This document shows, piece by piece, positions 50,059 to 57,727 of a stretch of 64,000 bases of DNA. The stretch lies in assembly GCF_000829825.1 (NCBI RefSeq), contig NZ_JXSL01000030.1, forward strand, positions 1,280,908 through 1,344,907. The letters run 5' to 3'. The DNA is from Paramagnetospirillum magnetotacticum MS-1. Its GTDB lineage: Bacteria; Pseudomonadota; Alphaproteobacteria; Rhodospirillales; Magnetospirillaceae. Both the position numbers and the translations under genes were made by a program. Below the pieces are notes generated by a model. That model saw only the letters and a program-made list of their open reading frames with translations. It ran no database searches and was not told the origin of the DNA. The stretch's first letter is position 1. Each line of letters starts with the position of its first letter.

Positions 50059-51852
50059 ATGTTGTTGGGACTGCGCAGGAGGATCGGCGCCCTGATCGGC
50101 GGCTTCGAGGCCGCCCAGGGCAGTCGGCGGCTCAAGGGTTTCCAGCCCAGCCGCGCCCATGTCAACACCTTGATCTCCGCCGCTGGCTCCGACATCACGG
50201 CGCGAGCCCGCTATCTGGTGCGCAACAACGGCTATGCCCTCAATGCCGCCGAAAGCTGGACCGGAAACGCCGTCGGCACCGGCATCAAGCCGTCGTCCCT
50301 GATCGCCGACAAGGATTTGAAAGCCCTGGTGCAGCAGCTCTGGCTGGCCTGGACCGACGAATCCGATGCCGAGGATCTGACCGATTTCTACGGCCAGCAG
50401 CGTCGGGCCGCCCGCGAGGTGTTTATCGCTGGCGAGGTGTTCTTCCGCCTGCGCCCGCGTCGCCCCGAGGATGGCCTGACGGTGCCGTTACAGCTTCAGA
50501 TGCTGCCCTCCGAGATGCTGCCGCTGACCCGAACCGAGGTTCTTCCCAACGGCAACGTCATCCGCCAGGGCATCGAGTTCGACCGCATCGGTCGGCGGGC
50601 TGCGTATTGGTTCCTGCGCCGCCATCCCGGCGATCTCACCGACCCCGGCATGGTCGGCGAAATGGTGCGGGTGCCCGCCGCCGAAATCATCCATGTCATC
50701 GACCCGGTGGAATCCGGCCAGCTTCGGGGCGTGTCCCGGCTGGCCCCGGCCATCGTCAAGCTGTTCCTGCTCGACCAGTACGATGACGCAGAACTTGAGC
50801 GCAAGAAGATCGCGGCGATGTACGCGATGTTCGTCATCTCGCCGGCCCCGGCCGACGTGATCGACATGGTGCCCGCCGATGACGGTTCCGGCGATCGCAT
50901 TGTCGAGGTCCAGCCCGGCCAGGTGGTGCCCTTGGAGCCGGGAGAGCAAATCCAGACATCGGCCCCAGCCGATGTCGGCGGTTCCTATGAGCCGTTCGAG
51001 TATCGGACGCTGCTGCAGATCTCGGCCGCCACCGGCATCCCTTACGCCTACCTGTCCAACGACATGTTGAAGGCCAACTACTCCAACTCGCGCATGGCGC
51101 TGCTGGAATTCCGCCGCCGGGTCGAGGCCTGGCAGCACTCGGTGATGGTCCACCAGATGTGCAGGAAAGTGTGGCAGCGCTGGCTGGATGTGGCGGTGCT
51201 GTCCGGGGCGCTCGACATCCCCGGCTATGAACGCAACCGCGCCAGCTTCATCGCCTGCTCCTGGCTGCCGCCCAAATGGGACTGGGTCGATCCGCTGAAG
51301 GACGCAAAGGCCGAGATCGAGCAGATCGGCGCGGGGCTGAAAAGCCGCAGCCAAGCCCTGGCCGAACGCGGCTACGACGCCGAGCAGGTGGATGCCGAGA
51401 TCGCCGCCGATAAGGCCCGCGAACAGCGGCTGGGGTTGTCGTTTGGGGCCACGCCGCCGGCAGCCCCCACCCATGACACCAGCCCCATCAGCAAGAGGAT
51501 GGACATGAGCGAACGCGTCTTCAGCATCGACACCGTCAGTGAGGTGACGGGGATTTCACGAGCGAACCTCCACCAGATGATTTGCCGCCGGCATTTCGTG
51601 CCCATCCACAGCACTCGAAATGGCGTTGCTCGTGACTTCACGCTGAGGGACATGGTGCATCTCGCCGTCGTTTCCGATCTGCGCTCCATCGGAATCGATC
51701 TCCGGCGGGCGGTGAATATGGTCGGCTCCTCGGCTGACGGCACAGCAGGGCGGGATATTGTCACCTGCCGCAGCGGCGAGATCGAAATCACCGTCGATGT
51801 AGCCCGCATCGCCGACCGTGTCCGCGACCGGATGGCGGGGGAGCGGTCATGA
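50059..51852 (+). CDS. Portal protein (lambda B type) fused to a MerR-like HTH domain
   Basis: Portal of 597 residues, the dodecameric ring at the head vertex. The first about 480 residues match lambda-type portals (NNGYALNAAESWTGNAVGTG, EVFFRLRPRRPEDGL, LQISAATGIPYAYLSNDM, WLPPKWDWVDPLKDAKAE). After residue 483 comes a MerR-like domain (FSIDTVSEVTGISRANLHQM, FTLRDMVHLAVVSDLRSIG), unlike usual portals. AGAGG stands 7 bases before the internal ATG 51505, so the domain may also be made separately. The gene ends overlapping the protease start. Confidence 0.87.
   Translation: MLLGLRRRIGALIGGFEAAQGSRRLKGFQPSRAHVNTLISAAGSDITARARYLVRNNGYALNAAESWTGNAVGTGIKPSSLIADKDLKALVQQLWLAWTDESDAEDLTDFYGQQRRAAREVFIAGEVFFRLRPRRPEDGLTVPLQLQMLPSEMLPLTRTEVLPNGNVIRQGIEFDRIGRRAAYWFLRRHPGDLTDPGMVGEMVRVPAAEIIHVIDPVESGQLRGVSRLAPAIVKLFLLDQYDDAELERKKIAAMYAMFVISPAPADVIDMVPADDGSGDRIVEVQPGQVVPLEPGEQIQTSAPADVGGSYEPFEYRTLLQISAATGIPYAYLSNDMLKANYSNSRMALLEFRRRVEAWQHSVMVHQMCRKVWQRWLDVAVLSGALDIPGYERNRASFIACSWLPPKWDWVDPLKDAKAEIEQIGAGLKSRSQALAERGYDAEQVDAEIAADKAREQRLGLSFGATPPAAPTHDTSPISKRMDMSERVFSIDTVSEVTGISRANLHQMICRRHFVPIHSTRNGVARDFTLRDMVHLAVVSDLRSIGIDLRRAVNMVGSSADGTAGRDIVTCRSGEIEITVDVARIADRVRDRMAGERS
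51505..51852 (+). CDS. Possible nested MerR-like HTH protein
   Basis: The portal frame holds an in-frame ATG at 51505 with AGAGG at 51493-51497. From here a 115-residue product would start MSERVFSIDTVSEVTGISRA, a HTH of the MerR or Xis type, then LRDMVHLAVVSDLRSIGIDL and end MAGERS. A separate product cannot be seen from sequence alone; it is listed because both domain and ribosome-binding site fit. Confidence 0.45.
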   Translation: MSERVFSIDTVSEVTGISRANLHQMICRRHFVPIHSTRNGVARDFTLRDMVHLAVVSDLRSIGIDLRRAVNMVGSSADGTAGRDIVTCRSGEIEITVDVARIADRVRDRMAGERS

Positions 51853-53081
51853 CGGACCTCCCGCATCTCGCGGCTCGCCTGTATGGGACGCCGCTGCTGG
51901 TCGCCCGCAGTAAGCTGGATGTGATCCTGGGTGCTCTCGGCCCCCGGCTGGCTGGGCAGTCCATCTCCTTCGACGGCGATACGGCTCCGTCCGCCGATGT
52001 GGCGGTGACGTCCGACGGTATCGCCATTATCCCGGTAATCGGCACCCTGGTGGCGCGCTCCGGCTATCTCGGTGCCGCCAGCGGCCTCACCGCCTATTCC
52101 GACATCGCCGATACCATCGAAGCGGCGGCCACCGATCCCGGCGTTCGCGCCATTCTGCTGGACGTGGATTCCTCCGGCGGCGAGGTGGGCGGCCTGTTCG
52201 ATCTGGTCGACCACATCCAGGCCATCCGCAGCCAGTGCGGCAAGCCCATCTGGGCGGTGGCCGACGAGGCGGCGTTGTCGGCGGCCTATGCCATCGCCTG
52301 CACCGCCGACCGCCTCTACGTCACCCAGACCGGCGAGGTCGGCTCCATCGGCGTGGTCGCCGTCCACCGCGACGAATCCGGAGCCGATGCTCAGGCTGGG
52401 CTGGCGTGGAGCTTCGTCCATGCCGGTGCCGCCAAGGTCGATGGCAACCCGCATCAGCCGCTGTCTGACTCTGCCCGCGCCATGCTCCAGGCCGATGTCG
52501 ATGCCCTGTACGGGAAATTCACCACCCTGGTGGCCGAGCGTCGCTGCCTGTCTCCCGACGTCGTGCGCGCCACCGAGGCTCAGGTCTATCGCGGCGATCA
52601 GGCGGTGACCGCTGGGCTGGCCGACAAGGTCGGCACCATGCGTATCGCACTGGCTGATCTCGGTGCCACCCTGGCGCGCCCGTCTATCCGTTCCCCCGTC
52701 CTGTCCAAACCCAAGGAGACCACCATGTCCGAGCAAACGGGGGACATCCCCGTCATCGAAACCGAGCGCCCCAATTCGGGAGCCATTGTTCCGGTGCCCG
52801 GCGCAGTAACCGCCCAGGTGGAACAGCGTCTGCGCGCCGAATATTCCGAAATCAGCGCCATCGCCGCCCAGGCAGCCCGCCTGGGCGTGACCATCGATCC
52901 CGCTGAGGCCATGGCCAAGGGCATCCGCCCCGAGGCGCTGCGTCGCACCGTGCTGGAGCAACTGGCTGAGCGCTCCGAAGCCACTGACGTGGTGGCCGCC
53001 GCTCCGGCGGGTGCGGTCCCGAAAACTGAAACCGAAAGCCCCATCGTCCGGCGCGCCCGCGAGGCCGCCGCCCGCAAATAA
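51849..53081 (+). CDS. S49-type phage head maturation protease
   Basis: Serine protease of the SppA/ClpP type, like lambda gpC, that processes head proteins. The 410 residues have VIGTLVARSG, LDVDSSGGEVGGLFDLV (catalytic region with the oxyanion glycine) and the Ser/Lys site around DEAALSAAYAIACTAD and GSIGVVAVH. From residue 293 the sequence MSEQTGDIPVIETE... is a mostly helical, low-complexity tail that is typical of lambda Nu3-like scaffold. ATGA overlap with the portal stop. Confidence 0.88.
   Translation: MTDLPHLAARLYGTPLLVARSKLDVILGALGPRLAGQSISFDGDTAPSADVAVTSDGIAIIPVIGTLVARSGYLGAASGLTAYSDIADTIEAAATDPGVRAILLDVDSSGGEVGGLFDLVDHIQAIRSQCGKPIWAVADEAALSAAYAIACTADRLYVTQTGEVGSIGVVAVHRDESGADAQAGLAWSFVHAGAAKVDGNPHQPLSDSARAMLQADVDALYGKFTTLVAERRCLSPDVVRATEAQVYRGDQAVTAGLADKVGTMRIALADLGATLARPSIRSPVLSKPKETTMSEQTGDIPVIETERPNSGAIVPVPGAVTAQVEQRLRAEYSEISAIAAQAARLGVTIDPAEAMAKGIRPEALRRTVLEQLAERSEATDVVAAAPAGAVPKTETESPIVRRAREAAARK
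52725..53081 (+). CDS. Probable nested scaffold protein, Nu3-like
   Basis: In-frame ATG 52725 inside the protease gene has AAGGAG at 52713-52718, 6 bases before it. The 118-residue product would contain long helices (TAQVEQRLRAEYSEISAIAA) and end VRRAREAAARK. In lambda the protease C gene likewise contains the scaffold Nu3 as its in-frame 3' part. Direct evidence for the start is the ribosome site only. Confidence 0.6.
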   Translation: MSEQTGDIPVIETERPNSGAIVPVPGAVTAQVEQRLRAEYSEISAIAAQAARLGVTIDPAEAMAKGIRPEALRRTVLEQLAERSEATDVVAAAPAGAVPKTETESPIVRRAREAAARK

Positions 53082-53093
53082 CGGAGATCACCC

Positions 53094-53483
53094 ATGTCCG
53101 TGCTGACCATGGCGCCCACCCTGGGCGATCTGCTGAAGTTTGAACTGAACGCCAGCTACACTCGCGAAACCGTCACCCTGAAGGCGGGGACCAGTTATCC
53201 CCTGGGTTCCGTGCTGGGCCGCATCACCGCCAGCGGTGAATACCGCCTGTCACCCGCCGCACTGGTGGCCGGCGACGACGGAGCGGAGAACGCCAGTGCC
53301 GTGCTGATCGAATCGGTGGATGCCACCGACGGCGTGGCCACCGGCCTGATCGCCGCCCGCGGCCCGGTCATCCTGGCCGATGCCGCCCTGGTGTTCGACG
53401 CCTCGGTCGACCAGCCCGCCGAACGCACGGCCAAGACTACCCAGCTTGCCACCGTGGGTCTGGTTGCCCGCCACACCGTCTGA
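53094..53483 (+). CDS. Head decoration protein D
   Basis: Capsid-stabilising protein of 129 residues, like lambda gpD: TLKAGTSYPLGSVLGRIT, then GVATGLIAARGPVILADAAL. The gene stands between the protease/scaffold and the capsid, which matches lambda order. A proline and threonine rich C-terminal end (PAERTAKTTQL) follows. ATG 53094 has GGAG nearby. Confidence 0.87.
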   Translation: MSVLTMAPTLGDLLKFELNASYTRETVTLKAGTSYPLGSVLGRITASGEYRLSPAALVAGDDGAENASAVLIESVDATDGVATGLIAARGPVILADAALVFDASVDQPAERTAKTTQLATVGLVARHTV

Positions 53484-53497
53484 TCGGAGCCTTTCCC

Positions 53498-54520
53498 ATG
53501 ACCCAGATTATCAATCCCTTCGACGTGGGCGGCTACTCGCTCGCCGAAATGACCCAGGCCATCAACATCCTGCCCAACCTCTATACTCGGTTGGGCCAGA
53601 TGGGACTGTTCCGTTTCGAGGGCGTCACCCAGCGCAGCGTCATCATCGAGCAGGCCGAGGGTGTTCTCAATCTGCTGCCCACCGTACCGCTGGGCGGCCC
53701 GGCCACCGTCGCCAACCGCGATGCCCGGAGCATGCGCTCGTTCACGGTGCCGTGGATTCCCCATGACGATTCCATCACGCCCCAGGATGTCCAGGGCGTG
53801 CGCGGCTTCGGTGTCGCCGACGCCGCCGATCCGTTGGCCACGGTGATGGAGCGCAAGCTGACCCGCATGCGCTCGAAACATGCCCAGACCCGCGAGTTCA
53901 TGGAGGTCAATGCGCTCCGCGGCATCATCCGCGATGGCTCCGGGTCCACCCTCTACGATTACTTCAGCGAATTCGCCCTGACCCGCCAGCAGGTGGATTT
54001 CACCCTCGGCACCGCCACCACCAACGTCCAGAGCAAGATCCGCGATGTCCTGCGCAAGGTGGAGGTCGAGTTGAAGGGGGAGACCATGACCAGCGTGCTG
54101 GCCCTGGTGTCCCCGGAGTTCTTCGACAAGCTGATCGGCCATGCCAAGGTCGAGCAGGCATACCAATACTATTCCTCCACCGGCGCCCAGCCGCTCCGGG
54201 AAGACGTCCGCCGCCGCTTCCCCTTCGCCGGCATGGTGTTCGAGGAATACAGCGCCACCGTCACCCTTTCCACCGGTGCGACGGAAACCTTGATCCCGGC
54301 GGGCGAAGGCATCGCCTTCCCGTTGGGCACCATGGACACCTTCGTCACCTATGGCGCCCCGGCCAATTTGATCGAGACGGTCAACACCCTCGGCGTGCCC
54401 ATGTATGCCCGGCAGCTTGCCCGCCAGGATGGCAGCGCCATCGACGTCAAGACCGAGGCGTCCATCCTGCCGGTCAACAAGCGCCCGCGTCTGGCGGTGC
54501 GGTTGTTCTCGGGCAACTGA
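53498..54520 (+). CDS. Major capsid protein E
   Basis: Main head protein of 340 residues, lambda gpE type: INPFDVGGYSLAEMTQAINI, VIIEQAEGVLNLLPTV, REFMEVNALRGIIRD, and VEQAYQYYSSTGAQPLREDVRRRFPF with an EEYSATVTL segment. Its large size among neighbours and place after the decoration gene support it. It starts 14 bases after that gene. Confidence 0.9.
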   Translation: MTQIINPFDVGGYSLAEMTQAINILPNLYTRLGQMGLFRFEGVTQRSVIIEQAEGVLNLLPTVPLGGPATVANRDARSMRSFTVPWIPHDDSITPQDVQGVRGFGVADAADPLATVMERKLTRMRSKHAQTREFMEVNALRGIIRDGSGSTLYDYFSEFALTRQQVDFTLGTATTNVQSKIRDVLRKVEVELKGETMTSVLALVSPEFFDKLIGHAKVEQAYQYYSSTGAQPLREDVRRRFPFAGMVFEEYSATVTLSTGATETLIPAGEGIAFPLGTMDTFVTYGAPANLIETVNTLGVPMYARQLARQDGSAIDVKTEASILPVNKRPRLAVRLFSGN

Positions 54521-54522
54521 GC

Positions 54523-54819
54523 ATGACCGCCTTCATCGACGCCCTCGACGACCTGTTCGCCGATCCGAACATGGCGGTCACCGTCAGCTACCAGGGCCGG
54601 TCCATCCGCGCCCTGGTACGGCGGCCCGACCGCGATATCGAGTTTTCGGACATCACCGTGCAGACCAGCACGGCGGTGTTCGAGATCCGGCGGCGGGAGG
54701 TTCCGGCACCCCAGGCGGGGGATGTGATCGTCCACGATGGCGACAGCTTCGTCGTCCAGGGCGAACCCCGTCTGGATGCCGAACGGCTGGTTTGGACAAT
54801 CGACGTGAGACCGGCATGA
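54523..54819 (+). CDS. Head-tail joining protein FII-like
   Basis: Protein of 98 residues with beta-rich pattern (MAVTVSYQGRSIRALVR, VIVHDGDSFVVQGEPRLD) and an AVFEIRRREVPAPQAGD loop, as in lambda gpFII. It is two bases after the capsid stop and overlaps the next gene with ATGA. Confidence 0.75.
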   Translation: MTAFIDALDDLFADPNMAVTVSYQGRSIRALVRRPDRDIEFSDITVQTSTAVFEIRRREVPAPQAGDVIVHDGDSFVVQGEPRLDAERLVWTIDVRPA

Positions 54820-55454
54820 AACTGGCGGCAGCGATTTCCGGTGATCTGCGCAAGATCATGGCCGAGGAGGTCAAGGACGCGGAAGACGCCGTCACCGCCG
54901 CCATGCGCCAAGCCGCCGACGGATTGAAGGCCGATCTTCGCCGCCAGGTCACCGAGGCTGGCATGGGCCAGCGCCTCGCCAACACCTGGCGGGCCGAGCT
55001 TTATCCCAAGGGGCGCAACAGCATCAAGGCAGCTGGCTTCGTCTTCACCAGGGCTCCCACCATCATCCGCGCCTTCGACCAGGGCGCGGTGATCAAATCC
55101 AAGCATGGCTTCTGGTTGGCGATCCCCACCGATGCGGCGGGCAAAGGTCCCCGAGGCAAGCGCATGACGCCCGGCCTGTGGGAACAGATGCACGGGAGCC
55201 ACCTGCGATTCATCTATCGCCGCGGTGCTCCCTCGTTGCTGGTGGCGGAAAACATGCGGGCACGGACGGGAAAACGGGGCGGCTTCGCCAAGGGCAGCGC
55301 CTCGGCGCTCCGCTCCGGGCGCGGGATAACCAGTGTGGTGATGTTCATCCTGGTGCCGCAGGTGAGCTTGAAGAAGCGCCTCGACGTGGATGGCGTCGCC
55401 GAGCGGTGGGCTTCGGCGCTGCCGGAGCTGATCGTCAGGAATTGGAGATCGTGA
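54816..55454 (+). CDS. DUF6441-type tail protein (minor tail Z position)
   Basis: Protein of 212 residues with the DUF6441 pattern: AVTAAMRQAADGLKADLRRQ at the start, TWRAELYPKGRNSIKAAGFV, HGFWLAIPTDAAG and FIYRRGAPSLLVAE. It takes the place of lambda gpZ between the head-tail joiner and tail terminator. Both ends touch neighbouring genes (ATGA at the start; one base at the end). Confidence 0.75.
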   Translation: MKLAAAISGDLRKIMAEEVKDAEDAVTAAMRQAADGLKADLRRQVTEAGMGQRLANTWRAELYPKGRNSIKAAGFVFTRAPTIIRAFDQGAVIKSKHGFWLAIPTDAAGKGPRGKRMTPGLWEQMHGSHLRFIYRRGAPSLLVAENMRARTGKRGGFAKGSASALRSGRGITSVVMFILVPQVSLKKRLDVDGVAERWASALPELIVRNWRS

Positions 55455-55882
55455 TGCCCTCCATCCGTGAACAGATTCTCGCCGCCCTGCTGGCGCGATT
55501 GGAAACAGTGAACGGCGCCACGGTCAAACGGGAAGCTCCGCTGCCCGAAACGGTCCCGGCGGGTGGTCTGATCATCCTGCGCGACGGCGATCCCGGCGAC
55601 CCGGATGTGGTGCTGTCGCCGGTCATCTACCTTTGGGAACACCAGACCGAGATCGAAATCATCCTCCAGCGCGGCCAGGACGACGACAGTGCGGCATTGG
55701 ACAACCTGCTGATGGCGGTGGGCGTCGCCCTGGCCGCCGACCGTTCTCTCGGTGGTCTGGCGGAATGGCTGGTTTGGGGCGCACCCAAGACTTCCGGCCT
55801 CGCCATCGACGGTGCTGCCGCCCTGCGCGGCGCCATGGTGCCGGTCACCATCCATTACGCCAGCCCAGATCCGCTGGGCTGA
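55454..55882 (+). CDS. Tail terminator-like protein
   Basis: Protein of 142 residues starting MPSIREQILAALLARLETVN and including LSPVIYLWEHQTEIEIILQR and MVPVTIHYASPDPLG. Size and place fit lambda gpU-type tail terminators, which end the tail tube. GTG 55451 is a possible alternative start. It is placed directly before the tail tube gene. Confidence 0.7.
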   Translation: MPSIREQILAALLARLETVNGATVKREAPLPETVPAGGLIILRDGDPGDPDVVLSPVIYLWEHQTEIEIILQRGQDDDSAALDNLLMAVGVALAADRSLGGLAEWLVWGAPKTSGLAIDGAAALRGAMVPVTIHYASPDPLG

Positions 55883-55908
55883 TTTCCAATCTATCAAGGA
55901 CTCCAATC

Positions 55909-56868
55909 ATGGGTAAGACGCGCGCTTACGGCGCCGATTGCGCGCTGCTGGCTGCTTTCGAGGCGAGCTACGGCGTGCTTCCGGCCGACGGCTATGGACG
56001 GCTGTCGTTCAAGGAATCCAGCCTGGGGGCCGAGCGCCCGCTGGGCTACGACCCGCTGCTGGGTCAGGGCCGTGACGCCCAGGACCCGTTCTATGAGGCG
56101 ATCAAGGACGAGGGCGATATCGGCGTGCCGCTGGATGTGCGGGCGCTCGGCTTCTGGCTGAAGGGTCTGTTTGGCACCCCCGCCACCACCGACAACGGTG
56201 ACGGTACCTTCGATCATGTCTTCACCTCGGGCGGCACCCTGCCCAGCCTCGCCATCGAGATCGGCCATGCCCAACTGGCAGCACCGAAGTTCTTCCGCCA
56301 TGGCGGGGCCAAGCTGGACAAGCTGTCCTTCGACATGGCCCGCTCCGGCGCCGCCAATGCCAGCATCGGGGTGATCGCCCAGGGCGAGACCGAGGCCGCT
56401 GCCACCATCGATGCCAACCCGACCAGCTTCGCCCTGAAGCGGTTCAGCCAGGGCAGCGGCACCATTCGGGTCGGCGGTGGCCAGCTGGCCAACGTGGTGG
56501 GCGGCAAGCTATCGTTTTCCAACAATCTGGAGCGGGTGGAGACCATCCGCGCCGACGGGCTGATCGACGGCGTGGATGAGACCGAGGCCACCGCCGAAGG
56601 CTCGGTGGATATCCGCTTCGGCACCGACACCACGCTGACCGCCGCCATCGCCGCCGAGAGCCCGGTGGCGATGGAATACGGCTTCACCATCCCCGGTTCG
56701 GCCTTTGCCCTGACCTTCCATCTGCCCCGCGTCTTCCTGCCGAAAAAGAAGCAGGAGATCAAAGGCCCCGGCGGCATCCAGGCCAGCTACGACTGGCGGG
56801 CGGCCCGCGATCCGGTGGCGGGGTATCTGCTGCGGGTCACCCTGGTCAACGACGTGGCGGGGTATTGA
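55909..56868 (+). CDS. Phage tail tube protein
   Basis: Tail tube of 319 residues: beta-rich with FKESSLGAERPLG and LALEIGHAQ-like IEIGHAQLAAPKF, PGGIQASYDWRAARDPV near the end. The pattern of long beta repeats resembles siphophage tail tube proteins. It is preceded by AAGGA. The previous in-frame extension shadows the tail terminator gene. Confidence 0.85.
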   Translation: MGKTRAYGADCALLAAFEASYGVLPADGYGRLSFKESSLGAERPLGYDPLLGQGRDAQDPFYEAIKDEGDIGVPLDVRALGFWLKGLFGTPATTDNGDGTFDHVFTSGGTLPSLAIEIGHAQLAAPKFFRHGGAKLDKLSFDMARSGAANASIGVIAQGETEAAATIDANPTSFALKRFSQGSGTIRVGGGQLANVVGGKLSFSNNLERVETIRADGLIDGVDETEATAEGSVDIRFGTDTTLTAAIAAESPVAMEYGFTIPGSAFALTFHLPRVFLPKKKQEIKGPGGIQASYDWRAARDPVAGYLLRVTLVNDVAGY

Positions 56869-56870
56869 TC

Positions 56871-57386
56871 ATGATCCGCCTGACCATCCCCAAGGAACCC
56901 TACTGGATTGATCTGCCCCATGACGTCCGGGTGTTCGTCCGTCCCCTGACCACGGCGGTGTACGAGGCCGCCCGCGCCCGAGGCTGGCGCATGGCCCGTG
57001 CCATCGCTGCCGAACATGCCGATCTGAAAGCCGCCGGGGCCGACATCACCGGCTTGCCCGATCTGTCCGACGAGGACGCCCTGGCCGGGCTGTCGCAGAT
57101 GCTGTTTGCCCAAGGTCTGGCCCGCTCCGCCATCACCAAATGGGAGGGCGTGTTGGATGCCGATGATCAGCCCGCCGAGAGCACCGATTCCGCCATCGCC
57201 GAACTGATGCAGCTTCCCCGCATGGCCGAGTCCTTCGTCGTCCAATACACCGAAACCCATGAAGCGGTCATCGCCGAGGGAAACGTCTCCAGGCCCGCGC
57301 CGAATGGCACTTCGGCGGCGGGCCTGACTACTGCCGGGGCTGTGGCGGAGACTGCGACTGCCCCTATGACCGCAACGCCCCCCTGA
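56871..57386 (+). CDS. Tail assembly chaperone, zero-frame product (gpG-like)
   Basis: Protein of 171 residues, helical: LTTAVYEAARARGWRMARAI, LPDLSDEDALAGLSQMLF, KWEGVLDADDQPAES. It is the gpG-like product of a pair that assembles the tape measure. Its 3' part contains a slippery GGGAAAC (57278-57284) read G-GGA-AAC, giving a -1 shifted longer product. After the slip site the zero-frame tail is repetitive Ala/Thr/Pro sequence, as expected of a frame that matters less. Confidence 0.8.
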   Translation: MIRLTIPKEPYWIDLPHDVRVFVRPLTTAVYEAARARGWRMARAIAAEHADLKAAGADITGLPDLSDEDALAGLSQMLFAQGLARSAITKWEGVLDADDQPAESTDSAIAELMQLPRMAESFVVQYTETHEAVIAEGNVSRPAPNGTSAAGLTTAGAVAETATAPMTATPP

Positions 57387-57598
57387 CCGAAACCGGCTGG
57401 CAAGCCTGGGAATTGCTGACCGGGGCCATCGGCGCCATTCGTATTGGCCCGCGTGGCGGCATCACTGGCCTCGACCTTCCGGCCCTGCTGATCCAGGCCC
57501 AGGCGCTGGGCTATGACCAGCCTTTGCTGGCGCGACTGCTGCCCTTCGCTGAGCGGGGCATGGTGGCTGGGGCGGCCAAGCTGGTTGCGGAGCAATAG
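56871..57598 (+). CDS. Tail assembly chaperone, -1 frameshift product (gpGT-like)
   Basis: Joining 56871-57284 to 57284-57598 in the -1 frame gives a 242-residue product. The new C-part reads KRLQARAEWHFGGGPDYCRG, then CGGDCDCPYDRN and ends AGAAKLVAEQ, with clustered cysteines (CxxC and CxC) that could bind metal. In lambda and relatives a few percent of ribosomes make this longer form, which is needed for tail length control. The -1 frame is open from well before the slippery site to 57598. Confidence 0.75.
57278..57325 (+). promoter_or_regulatory. Programmed -1 frameshift signal
   Basis: The slippery heptamer GGGAAAC (57278-57284) is in the zero frame as G-GGA-AAC. Exactly 6 bases later starts a hairpin: AGGCCCGC-GCCGAA (57291-57304), loop TGGCAC, then TTCGGC (57311-57316), one bulged G, and GCGGGCCT (57318-57325). 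Spacing and stability match known -1 signals. Confidence 0.85.
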
Positions 57599-57727
57599 CG
57601 AGGCTGCGCGCCTCGCGCTCCCGCCGGGAGGTCGTGGACCTCCCGGACCCACCAGAACACTGGATGTCCGAAGGCTGCGCCTTCGGTCGGGCATGGGCGG
57701 AAGCCCATTCGCGTCAGCGAGATCTCC
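57599..57727 (+). repeat. Triple-hairpin spacer before tape measure
   Basis: Three perfect inverted repeats: CCGGGAGGTC/GACCTCCCGG (57624-57633, 57637-57646, loop GTG), CCGAAGG/CCTTCGG (57668-57674, 57680-57686) and ATGGGC/GCCCAT (57693-57698, 57703-57708). It is an unusually long gap for the packed tail genes and has no T-run; it may moderate expression of the tape measure or be a repeat insertion. Confidence 0.5.
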
